Source of the DNA: Candidatus Peribacter sp. UBA2144
Lineage (GTDB): Bacteria > Patescibacteriota > Gracilibacteria > Peribacterales > Peribacteraceae
Length of the DNA stretch: 10,615 nt
NCBI GenBank assembly: GCA_002328295.1
Contig: DCXE01000050.1
Location: forward strand, 1-10,615
Direction of reading: 5' to 3'
The position numbers and the translations under genes were made by a program. The notes beneath the pieces were generated by a model. The model saw nothing but the letters and a program-made list of their open reading frames with translations, ran no database searches and was not told the origin of the DNA. This document shows, piece after piece, positions 1 to 5,665 of this stretch; within the stretch, counting starts at the first letter, position 1; the number at the start of each line of letters is the position of its first letter.

Positions 1-619
1 TCTGATCTACGCCATTCGGACAGCCCAGCAGGATATCGCTGAAGTCTGTGTAGTTTTTGGGCCAAGAGTGCTCAGAGGCAATAGGGTAAAAAAAGTGGAT
101 CAGTCGTTGTTCAAGACTTTTGATACTCTCACAATGCCAGCACTTGCGGAATTTAATTTGGGAATACATCTGCATCCCGATAGATTTGTAAGGCGAAAGA
201 GAACTCTTAAATGCATTCCGAGCTTCGATCCCCAAATTAGAATTATAACTATATTTCCGGGAATATTTGATTCTAAGTGTTTGGATGCGATGCTTAAATC
301 AGAACCTCATGGAATTGTGCTCAGGACTTATGGCCCCGGAATGCTTCCGGAGAGCTTGTTCGATTGGTTGCGAGAAGTTACGAAAGCAAATGTTCCTGTA
401 GTTACAACTTCGCAAGCAATACGTGGTCAGGTTGATCTTCAGCGATATCGCAGACAGTTAACTCTTGAACGGCTTGGAGTTATGAGCGGAAGTAATATGA
501 CATTTGAATGTGCTGCTGCAAAACTTATGTGGGCAATTACTCAAGCAAAAAATATGGGACGCCTAAGAGATATAATGGAGAAGAGTTTGGTTGGTGAATT
601 TGATGAGACAAGAAGATAG
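1..619 (+). CDS. L-asparaginase (type I/cytoplasmic-like), 3' part, truncated by window edge
   Basis: Hydrolyses L-asparagine to aspartate and ammonia. The frame is open from base 2 with no stop upstream, so the gene starts outside the window; 205 residues remain. A GTG at 68 is internal, because the 22 codons before it already match the family (the EVCVVFGPRVLRGNR stretch corresponds to the conserved 'EV.v.f...v.RGnR..K' strand). Further on, TYGPGMLPES matches the 'sYGvGN.P' turn, VVTTSQAIRGQV matches the start of the C-terminal subdomain, and MTFECAAAKLMWAI matches the 'DMT.E.a..KL' helix. The two N-terminal catalytic threonine motifs lie outside the window and cannot be checked. Two usually conserved positions differ: N becomes M in the GxGN turn, and the 'Y..G' turn reads YRRQ. 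No signal peptide can be judged. Stop TAG at 617-619 is one base from the stop of the convergent small gene. GatD is a possible alternative, but no GatE is visible. Confidence 0.85.
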   Translation, partial: LIYAIRTAQQDIAEVCVVFGPRVLRGNRVKKVDQSLFKTFDTLTMPALAEFNLGIHLHPDRFVRRKRTLKCIPSFDPQIRIITIFPGIFDSKCLDAMLKSEPHGIVLRTYGPGMLPESLFDWLREVTKANVPVVTTSQAIRGQVDLQRYRRQLTLERLGVMSGSNMTFECAAAKLMWAITQAKNMGRLRDIMEKSLVGEFDETRR

Positions 620-620
620 T

Positions 621-788
621 TTATTCAGCTCCATCTTCATCTCCGTTCTCAATTTCATCTCCGTTTTCATCGACTAATTTCTTACCAAGGATGGATCCTA
701 TTGCTCCACCAATTACAAAACCTGCGACAAGTCGCTCTATAGCTTGTTTTGCTTTGTTGGGAGCCTGTTTCTTTTTAAACAGCCACAT
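621..788 (-). CDS. Small glycine-zipper protein, 55 residues, function unknown
   Basis: I read a 55-residue frame from ATG at 788 to TAA at 621, too short for common ORF cut-offs. It has three parts. Residues 1-20 are basic and amphipathic (MWLFKKKQAPNK at the start). Residues 21-37 are a glycine-spaced hydrophobic stretch (FVIGGAIGSILGKK), typical of glycine-zipper or YtxH-like membrane-associated segments. Residues 38-55 form a highly acidic tail rich in D, E, N and G. Support for a real gene comes from a perfect TATAAT seven bases before the ATG, the ordered basic/hydrophobic/acidic layout, and a stop that leaves one base before the asparaginase stop on the other strand. It lies 60 bases downstream of the mutase gene in the same direction. 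I do not recognise a named family and assign no function; a small membrane-anchored stress or envelope protein is a guess. Confidence 0.6.
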   Translation of the reverse strand: MWLFKKKQAPNKAKQAIERLVAGFVIGGAIGSILGKKLVDENGDEIENGDEDGAE

Positions 789-795
789 CTTTATT

Positions 796-801
796 ATTAT
801 A
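796..801 (-). promoter_or_regulatory. -10 promoter element of the small glycine-zipper gene
   Basis: TATAAT on the minus strand ends seven bases before the ATG at 788, so transcription would start at or next to the start codon (leaderless). No good -35 is present; TTTTCA lies 15 bases upstream. The gap carries no Shine-Dalgarno sequence. It gives the small gene its own promoter even though the mutase gene reads in the same direction. Confidence 0.45.
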
Positions 802-848
802 TAGTAAGTGAAGAATTGAAAATAGGGTCTTTAATAGGAAATTTGACA

Positions 849-2243
849 TTAAAACTCGATTTCTTCGAATCCTTTAAGATAATCAAGTACTATATTTTTT
901 ACTTCCGTCAGCTTCTCTTCGCTTCTGGCTTCTATGCAGATCGAGATGCGTGGAGCAGTGTTACTTTGCCTTATGCCAGCCCAGGCTCCTTCACCGAAAT
1001 CAATTCGAGCTCCGTCCATTGTGTTAACGGGGTAATCATTTTTAAAGTGCTCAATAGCTTCATCTACAATTCTGGTTTTGTGTTCGTCTGAACACGCTGG
1101 GCGGATCTCTGGAACTTGATACACTTTGGGATAATCCTCAAACAATTGTGAAAACGTTTTGCCGGACTTCGAAAGAATTCTAAGTACCTGCAAGATGGCA
1201 AAGAATGCATCATCGTAACCAAAGTAATTTTCACCAAGGAAGAAGTGGCCCGATTGTTCGCCGGCAAGCTTGGATTTATGTTCATGCATTGCATTCTCTA
1301 CAATAGAGTGTCCCACCTTAGTCATTATTGGAATTCCTCCCCATTTCTTTACTTCAGACTCCAGTAAGCCAGAACAACTTACGGTAAAAATAACGGGAGC
1401 TCCCGGATTTCTCTTTAGGAAATCTTCGGCAAGTAAAAGAAGTACCTCGTCGCATGTTCGAAATTCTCCTTTCTCATCGATAACTCCTACTCGGTCCCCA
1501 TCACCGTCAAAACCGATTCCAAGATGAGCTTCTTCTTTGAGTACAACTTCGGTCAAATCCTTCAATGTTTCAAGCTTCGCAGGATCTGCAATGTGATTAG
1601 GAAATGTTCCATCTGGCTTTTTATAAAGTTCGTTTACTTCGCAACCGATATTCTTGAATACCTCGCTGTAAACCGGACCAGAAACTCCGTTGCCATAATC
1701 GATTGCAACTTTAAGATCTTTTCCAACTCCCGCAAAAGACTCAGTCATGAATTTAATATACGGCGTTACAGAATCGATAGATTCTACTTTTCCTTCTCCA
1801 TTCAAAAACGATTGATCCTGAATACGCTTAAGCAAAATCTGAATATCATCTCCAGCAAACGCAACAGCTTCACGGACTTGCAACTTAAGTCCGTTATATT
1901 CAGCTTCATTATGGCTTCCGGTAATTTGAATGCTCCCATCCAAATCTCGGGTGCAAATTGTATAGTAACTGATGGGACTGGGAGTTTCTCCAATTGAGTA
2001 AACATGACAGCCTGATTCGACGAGTCCTCTGGTAAGCTCCTTTTCTAACTCCAGTCCATGAGATCGCATGTCTCTTCCAACGACAATCGTTGGATGATCC
2101 TTCTCGTATTTCTCTCGCATTATAGACCCAAAACTCCTCCCAATTAGATAACAAAGATCAGGATTTAACTGATTGGGCACAGTCCCGCGAATGTCATAAG
2201 CGCGGAATATGCGGGCATCTATGGTGGTTGTTAAAACAGCCAT
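849..2243 (-). CDS. Phosphomannomutase/phosphoglucomutase (ManB/AlgC-type)
   Basis: Interconverts hexose-1-phosphate and hexose-6-phosphate (mannose and/or glucose) in the cytoplasm, feeding nucleotide-sugar synthesis for envelope glycans. The 464 residues are full length for this alpha-D-phosphohexomutase family. Visible motifs in order: YDIRG at 16-20; the phosphoserine loop TGSHNEAEYNG at 108-118 with S110 as the phosphorylated serine (usual form TASHNP..NG); the metal loop DGDGDR at 246-251; the sugar-binding GEQSGH at 328-333; and the C-terminal phosphate-binding loop IRQSNTAPR at 424-432. All key residues are present. The ATG start follows a promoter-like TTGATT-16-TAGAAT and fits the family N terminus. 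It lies 160 bases downstream of the pilin-like pair, separated by a long inverted repeat, so it is probably transcribed on its own. Substrate preference (mannose versus glucose) cannot be told from sequence. Confidence 0.93.
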   Translation of the reverse strand: MAVLTTTIDARIFRAYDIRGTVPNQLNPDLCYLIGRSFGSIMREKYEKDHPTIVVGRDMRSHGLELEKELTRGLVESGCHVYSIGETPSPISYYTICTRDLDGSIQITGSHNEAEYNGLKLQVREAVAFAGDDIQILLKRIQDQSFLNGEGKVESIDSVTPYIKFMTESFAGVGKDLKVAIDYGNGVSGPVYSEVFKNIGCEVNELYKKPDGTFPNHIADPAKLETLKDLTEVVLKEEAHLGIGFDGDGDRVGVIDEKGEFRTCDEVLLLLAEDFLKRNPGAPVIFTVSCSGLLESEVKKWGGIPIMTKVGHSIVENAMHEHKSKLAGEQSGHFFLGENYFGYDDAFFAILQVLRILSKSGKTFSQLFEDYPKVYQVPEIRPACSDEHKTRIVDEAIEHFKNDYPVNTMDGARIDFGEGAWAGIRQSNTAPRISICIEARSEEKLTEVKNIVLDYLKGFEEIEF

Positions 2244-2252
2244 AATAGCGCC

Positions 2253-2280
2253 ATTCTATGGATTTTTGTCCTTAAATCAA
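2253..2280 (-). promoter_or_regulatory. Promoter of the phosphohexomutase gene
   Basis: On the minus strand TTGATT (2275-2280), a 16-base spacer and TAGAAT (2253-2258) stand nine bases before the ATG at 2243. The expected start of transcription is about three bases before the ATG, leaving no room for a ribosome binding site. It resembles the other close-set promoters in this window. Confidence 0.45.
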
Positions 2281-2288
2281 CCATTTTA

Positions 2289-2405
2289 AGAAGAAACAGA
2301 GGAAACAGAAGAAGCAGAGGAAATGTTGTTATGGGAGCTCAATATTCTAAATTATAAATTAAATCCTCTGGTTCTTCTGACTCTTCTAAAACCTCTGTTT
2401 CCTCT
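2289..2405. repeat. Long imperfect inverted repeat at the 3' end of the pilin-like pair
   Basis: Two purine-rich blocks, AGAAGAAACAGAGG (2289-2302) and CAGAAGAAGCAGAGG (2306-2320), are matched in inverted order by CCTCTGGTTCTTCTG (2365-2379) and CCTCTGTTTCCTCT (2392-2405). They pair 13/14 and 14/15. The internal loop is 3 against 12 bases and the apical loop is about 44 AT-rich bases. The left arm also contains a near-direct repeat (GAAACAGAGGAAA / GAAGCAGAGGAAA). The right arm runs into the TAG stop of the membrane-protein gene at 2404-2406. In RNA either strand could form a long hairpin, so it may end or protect the upstream transcript. It fills most of the 160-base gap before the mutase gene, and no ORF is seen in it. 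Confidence 0.75.
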
Positions 2406-3252
2406 ATACAAGGAATACGGTTGCAAGCCCCACTGATGCAAGGATTACTATAAGTCCGATTGCGACCCTGATGATAATGCCCTTAGCACGCTGATATTGC
2501 TCGTCTTTACCAACATTTACGATCATCAAGAATCCGGCAAATATCATTACTGCAACAGCGACTATTGTTACAAAGCCAAGCGCAATAATTACATAATGGT
2601 TAACGCGATCGATAATCGGGTCGGGAGTATGTGTATTTAGGAATGCATTCACAAAGTCTCCCTTTGCAACTATCAAGAATATTCCGATCAATATCGAAAT
2701 AATTGTACGTCTAACTTGAGTAATTCCGTCGCTGCTTCCCCAGTTTATGATGGCTCGAATACCGCTGACAATAATCATTATAACTGCGACAACTGCAATT
2801 GGTTCTTCGATAAGATCAATGATTCCCATGAACTCGGTCTTTATTCCGCCTGCTGCACTGCCTGGATTTGAAAGAAGGTCATTGCCTCCTCCAAAAAGCG
2901 CATTGGAAATTGGATTTGCGATGAATATTAGAACTATTGCGACAATTGCGGATATTATCTGTTTTTTGAAGTTGGCAAGCTCGCCTTCACTTTGTTCCAC
3001 AATTAGAAGTAGTGCAGCTCTGGCAATTACAACAACAGCAATGGCCTTGATCAGTAAGTTCAATTTGAGAGCATTTGCTATTCCACGCAAAACATCGCCG
3101 AAAGAATTTCCGGCAATTCCTATGCCGCCCGACACGCCGCTAACTACTGTCTTTGCAGATGGAGGATTGTAAGCAGCACCTACCATCCCGGGGATCGATA
3201 GGATGGAACAAAGTAGGGCAAGCGCGAATGCTGATGGGATTTTTTTAATCAT
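2404..3252 (-). CDS. Membrane protein with three TrbC/VirB2-like pilin hairpin modules (second of pair)
   Basis: A 282-residue secreted or membrane protein. A signal-peptide-like N terminus (K3-K4, hydrophobic 8-20, possible cleavage near VGAA at 24-27) is followed by three modules of the same plan: hydrophobic helix, short polar/basic loop, hydrophobic helix. They span roughly 58-120, 142-205 and 217-282. Equivalent loops include VEQSEGELANFKKQ, INWGSSDGITQVRR and VNVGKDEQYQRAKG, each leading into an 'ai.Ai..i' helix. This is the layout of TrbC/VirB2-type T4SS pilin-like proteins common in CPR bacteria, where many members have one module. The ATG overlaps the stop of the upstream gene by one base (TAATG), implying translational coupling and partnership. 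No coupling ATPase or VirB4 gene is visible, so a secretion role is inference from the family; an envelope scaffold or DNA-uptake role is equally possible. Confidence 0.65.
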   Translation of the reverse strand: MIKKIPSAFALALLCSILSIPGMVGAAYNPPSAKTVVSGVSGGIGIAGNSFGDVLRGIANALKLNLLIKAIAVVVIARAALLLIVEQSEGELANFKKQIISAIVAIVLIFIANPISNALFGGGNDLLSNPGSAAGGIKTEFMGIIDLIEEPIAVVAVIMIIVSGIRAIINWGSSDGITQVRRTIISILIGIFLIVAKGDFVNAFLNTHTPDPIIDRVNHYVIIALGFVTIVAVAVMIFAGFLMIVNVGKDEQYQRAKGIIIRVAIGLIVILASVGLATVFLV

Positions 3253-4052
3253 TATGATAGAAATGCATGAATAATTGCATACGACATCCAGACAACGACC
3301 AGTCCAATAATTCCCCCGATTACCAATTGTTTGCCGCGGTCCTTTAAGGCATCATTAACAGAGGCGACTAGCATTATACCTCCAACGATTATTGTAATTG
3401 TTGCCAGGAATCCGAATATTGTTGCCATGAATTTTCCAATTCCTGCCATCTCGGTTGTAAATTGTCCCATGCCACTTCCAGTAGGAATGAATGCGTCGAC
3501 TATTGTATCCAATAAAACAATTACAATTGCTCCAATCAGACCTTCTATAAAACGTTTTCTTGCGGCGCTAGATTGTGATTCGTCTTCCGAAAGTATCATT
3601 CTAATTCCCTGGAAGGTGATTGTGACCAGCAATGCAATTCCAACCAGTCCTTCAATAAATAGTTTAACCGGAGTAAGAACATTTGCTTCCAGATTGCCTG
3701 CATCAACGAGAGTACCCCAGTTTGTGAAACTGTTTGCGAAGATGCGGGCGCCAGCTACTAGCACGGCTCCAAAAATTGCGAAAACTACTGCCTTTCTGGT
3801 TTCTGTTTGAGTATTTTCATCGCTTGTAGATACAAGCATTCTAAATCCGTAGAAAACAAACATCGCAAACAAAAAAGCTCCAAATACTGTAATGCCTGCA
3901 TTGGCAAGATTTCCAAGTGTAGTATTCACATTTGCATTACAACTTATCCATGTGCTAGAAACACAGGCATTTCCCGGTACCAAAGAAATAGCAGCAATAC
4001 CTGTTGGATAGAGTGCTGCAGTCAGACCCGTTATTAGCTTCAAGTAGCGCAT
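3252..4052 (-). CDS. Membrane protein with three TrbC/VirB2-like pilin hairpin modules (first of pair)
   Basis: A 266-residue protein with the same architecture as its downstream neighbour. The N terminus is signal-like (R2, K5, hydrophobic 6-23). Two cysteines (C30, C38) sit in the short presumed exported segment and could form a disulfide. Three helix-loop-helix modules follow at about 47-109, 129-189 and 205-264. The repeat is visible by eye: GFRMLVSTSDE, GIRMILSEDES and GIMLVASVNDA each begin the polar loop, followed by a basic patch and a small-residue-rich helix (FAIFGAVLV, GLIGAIVIV, GGIIGLVVV). This predicts six membrane helices after the signal segment. The ATG start has no Shine-Dalgarno sequence but a TATAAT 21 bases upstream. 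It begins the minus-strand block and is divergent from the BI-1 gene. Family assignment to T4SS pilin-like proteins rests on topology and loop pattern, not on a database match. Confidence 0.65.
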   Translation of the reverse strand: MRYLKLITGLTAALYPTGIAAISLVPGNACVSSTWISCNANVNTTLGNLANAGITVFGAFLFAMFVFYGFRMLVSTSDENTQTETRKAVVFAIFGAVLVAGARIFANSFTNWGTLVDAGNLEANVLTPVKLFIEGLVGIALLVTITFQGIRMILSEDESQSSAARKRFIEGLIGAIVIVLLDTIVDAFIPTGSGMGQFTTEMAGIGKFMATIFGFLATITIIVGGIMLVASVNDALKDRGKQLVIGGIIGLVVVWMSYAIIHAFLS

Positions 4053-4073
4053 AATATTTATTTAAATCTTATT

Positions 4074-4079
4074 ATTATA
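4074..4079 (-). promoter_or_regulatory. -10 element of the pilin-like gene pair
   Basis: TATAAT on the minus strand lies 21 bases before the ATG at 4052, within an AT-only stretch. No convincing -35 is found 16-18 bases upstream. The leader would be about 15 bases and has no ribosome binding site. Confidence 0.3.
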
Positions 4080-4158
4080 GCTTAAATAAGGCTTTTAGAG
4101 AACAGGGAGGAAATTGCTTTTTAGTGTGAATTGTTACATTGTTATATCGCAATATTGT

Positions 4159-4164
4159 TATACT
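4159..4164 (+). promoter_or_regulatory. -10 element of the BI-1 family gene
   Basis: TATACT ends six bases before the ATG at 4171, so the predicted transcription start coincides with the A of the start codon (leaderless). This supports ATG 4171 over the upstream in-frame TTG at 4114, even though GGGAGG precedes that TTG by three bases. Confidence 0.4.
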
Positions 4165-4170
4165 CAGAGT

Positions 4171-4863
4171 ATGCAAAATCCAACCCAAACTACTGTTAAT
4201 CCCATTCCTCTTGAATCCTCACAAGAGTCTCAGGTTTATGGCCTTTTCGCTCTTGCGATGGCAATCACTGCTGTTGGAGTATTGGTAGGCATTCAATATG
4301 CTCCGGCAATTCTAACCTCCGGACTCCATATGGTTCTTCTGATTGCAGAGCTTGCTCTTATATTTACAGCTCGACTTTGGATGAATAATTATCCTATTAA
4401 CTATGTCTTGTTCGCGCTTTTTCCGTTTCTCTCGGGTTTCACAATAACGCCGTACATACTTTACGTACTTACCGGATACGCAAATGGAGGATCGATCCTT
4501 CTAAATGCTTTCGGCGCTACAGCGTTTATGGCTCTTGCAGCTGCTGTATTTGCAAGAACTACCAGCTTCAATCTTTCCGTACTTGGTAGAGCATTGTTTA
4601 TGGCTCTGATAGGTTTGATCATATTATCAATTGCTCAAATCTTTGTACCGGCGCTTCAAACCACACAGTTTGAGTTATTACTTTCTGGTGCTGGGATAAT
4701 AATATTCGCAGTCTTTACAGCGTATGATCTGCAGCGAATCACAAATCTATCAAGACAGGGGATGAATCCATTCCTTCTCGCAATCAGTTTGTATCTAGAT
4801 ATTTTCAATCTGTTTCTGTATATCCTCAGATTCATGTTGATAATTGCTGGGGATAGAAGATAA
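4171..4863 (+). CDS. Bax inhibitor-1 (BI-1/YccA/YetJ) family membrane protein
   Basis: A seven-helix inner-membrane protein of 230 residues, a normal length for bacterial BI-1 members. Members such as B. subtilis YetJ are pH-dependent calcium-leak channels; others (E. coli YccA) bind the FtsH protease. Hydrophobic segments lie at about 22-42, 51-69, 76-100, 111-129, 137-158, 168-185 and 200-224. The family signature is clear: FTAYDLQRI at 182-190, and the last helix SLYLDIFNLFLYILRF at 206-221. D186 and D210 are 24 residues apart, the same spacing I recall for the D171/D195 pH-sensing pair of YetJ; R68 after helix 2 may match its gating arginine. ATG 4171 was chosen because it gives the usual polar N-terminal tail before helix 1. 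The TTG at 4114 would add 19 hydrophobic residues. It is divergent from the pilin-like pair and leads the plus-strand block. Confidence 0.88.
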   Translation: MQNPTQTTVNPIPLESSQESQVYGLFALAMAITAVGVLVGIQYAPAILTSGLHMVLLIAELALIFTARLWMNNYPINYVLFALFPFLSGFTITPYILYVLTGYANGGSILLNAFGATAFMALAAAVFARTTSFNLSVLGRALFMALIGLIILSIAQIFVPALQTTQFELLLSGAGIIIFAVFTAYDLQRITNLSRQGMNPFLLAISLYLDIFNLFLYILRFMLIIAGDRR

Positions 4864-4883
4864 AAAACTTTCTGAGCTTTTTC

Positions 4884-4912
4884 TTTACATAGTGTTCTTA
4901 TCTCCGTAACCT
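4884..4912 (+). promoter_or_regulatory. Promoter of the L32-like gene
   Basis: TTTACA (4884-4889), a 17-base spacer and TAACCT (4907-4912) stand seven bases before the ATG at 4920. The -35 matches 5/6 but the -10 only 3/6. The close spacing repeats the leaderless layout seen for other genes here. Confidence 0.3.
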
Positions 4913-4919
4913 ACCGCCG

Positions 4920-5105
4920 ATGGCAAAAAGGCCCACACCAAAGAAAAGGCGAGCAAAATCCAAAGGACGCAATCAACAAAGCGTCTATGAAGCCAGTCAG
5001 ATTAAAAAGATTACTAATCGGCAAAATTCGCCCTACTCAAGAGTTGCTGAGCCAAAGAATAAGGAAAAGAAAGCTCTTAAAGGTGTGACGAGAATTAAAG
5101 CTTAA
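4920..5105 (+). CDS. Small basic protein, possibly a Cys-less ribosomal protein L32 (bL32)
   Basis: A 61-residue protein with 20 Lys/Arg and no cysteine. Its N terminus (PTPKKRRAKSKGRNQQS at 5-21) resembles the bL32 opening 'VPKrktSksrr.kRrsh'. bL32 is a large-subunit ribosomal protein, and in several CPR genomes rpmF sits near rnc, so the context (nusB and rnc downstream) fits. Against it, the C-terminal half (residues 28-61) lacks the CxxC...CxxC zinc ribbon of many L32 proteins and keeps no pattern I recognise; Cys-less L32 forms do exist. The ATG has no Shine-Dalgarno sequence. The CAATTGA array starts four bases after the TAA stop. It could instead be an unrelated nucleic-acid-binding protein, so the gene symbol is left blank. 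Confidence 0.5.
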   Translation: MAKRPTPKKRRAKSKGRNQQSVYEASQIKKITNRQNSPYSRVAEPKNKEKKALKGVTRIKA

Positions 5106-5109
5106 AAAA

Positions 5110-5137
5110 CAATTGACAATTGACAATTGACAATTGA
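5110..5137. repeat. Tandem heptamer array, CAATTGA x4
   Basis: Four exact copies of CAATTGA lie between the L32-like stop (5103-5105) and the nusB start (5171). Each unit contains the palindrome CAATTG, and each junction creates a perfect -35 hexamer TTGACA (5113, 5120, 5127). The same unit occurs again after nusB. Nothing else is evident in the gap. Confidence 0.9.
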
Positions 5138-5170
5138 CTATTAAGCAAATTCGTTATTTCTCAAATTCAT

Positions 5171-5572
5171 ATGCCCCGGAAGCGCCACCTCTCAAGAATA
5201 GCAGTTGTACAGACTCTTTTCGAAGTTGAGAGGAGGGAAGTTGAGCCCGCTGATTCTTTGGACAGAAATATTAAGGAATTAGGAGAGGTTGATGGAGAAT
5301 TTGCTCTCGAGCTTCTAGCTGGAGTTACAGATAAGAAAGATGAGATCATCAAGTCGATAGAGGAAAATGCTCCTGAATGGTCATTTGAGAGAATGGATCC
5401 TATTGCTCGTTGTGTGCTTGTAGTTGGAGCATATGAGCTATTGTTTAACAATGATGCTCCTCCAGCGGTTGTGATGGATGAATCAATCGAGATTGCCAAG
5501 GAATATGGTACAGATGAGAGCGGAAAATTTGTTAATGGAGTCTTGAACGCTATGGCGAAAAAGGACAATTAA
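5171..5572 (+). CDS. nusB: Transcription antitermination/termination factor NusB
   Basis: NusB binds boxA RNA with S10 (NusE) to form the antitermination complex that keeps RNA polymerase moving through rRNA operons. The 133-residue all-helical protein is of normal length. The basic N terminus RKRHLSRIAVVQTLFEVE (3-20) matches the family 'R..aR..avQ.LY..' helix. The C-terminal signature AVVMDESIEIAKEYGTDES (99-117), continuing as GKFVNGVLNAM (118-128), is nearly consensus. ATG 5171 lacks a Shine-Dalgarno sequence. The stop TAA (5570-5572) is formed by the first unit of the downstream heptamer array, so the last residues (D-N) are partly repeat-encoded. It sits between the L32-like gene and rnc, a plausible co-regulated ribosome-synthesis cluster, and its partner rpsJ/nusE lies about 1 kb away on the opposite strand. 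Confidence 0.93.
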   Translation: MPRKRHLSRIAVVQTLFEVERREVEPADSLDRNIKELGEVDGEFALELLAGVTDKKDEIIKSIEENAPEWSFERMDPIARCVLVVGAYELLFNNDAPPAVVMDESIEIAKEYGTDESGKFVNGVLNAMAKKDN

Positions 5573-5600
5573 CAATTAACAATTGACAATTGACAATTAC
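5566..5600. repeat. Tandem heptamer array, CAATT(A/G)A x5, overlapping the nusB stop
   Basis: Five contiguous heptamers: CAATTAA twice, CAATTGA twice, then CAATTAC. The first unit supplies the nusB stop codon. Unit length, sequence and orientation match the array at 5110-5137, so nusB is bracketed by the same repeat. Confidence 0.9.
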
Positions 5601-5624
5601 AAGATTAGAAGATCTTCGAATTAT

Positions 5625-5656
5625 CTACTGCGCTACTGCGCTACTGCGCTATACTG
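5625..5656. repeat. Tandem octamer CTACTGCG x3 plus a degenerate fourth copy
   Basis: Exact copies stand at 5625-5632, 5633-5640 and 5641-5648, followed by CTATACTG (5649-5656). That fourth copy differs at the centre and contains the TATACT -10 element of rnc. A perfect 10-base palindrome, GAAGATCTTC, lies just upstream at 5608-5617. Confidence 0.85.
5650..5655 (+). promoter_or_regulatory. -10 element of rnc
   Basis: TATACT lies ten bases before the ATG at 5666, giving a leader of about four bases. There is no good -35; the region where it would lie consists of the CTACTGCG repeats. It is the same hexamer as for the BI-1 gene. Confidence 0.4.
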
Positions 5657-5665
5657 TTGTTACAT

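Noticed and set aside
4114..4170. TTG start for the BI-1 gene with GGGAGG three bases upstream
   Set aside because: Spacing is too short for a normal ribosome binding site, and the added residues put a hydrophobic stretch before the usual polar N-terminal tail; ATG 4171 has a well-placed -10 instead.
2244..4170. Pilin-like pair plus mutase as a complete type IV secretion locus
   Set aside because: No VirB4, VirB6, VirD4 or relaxase-like gene is visible in the window, so only the pilin-like similarity is claimed.
5110..5648. Direct repeats around nusB as a possible CRISPR array
   Set aside because: Units are 7-8 bases and contiguous, with no spacers and no cas genes nearby.
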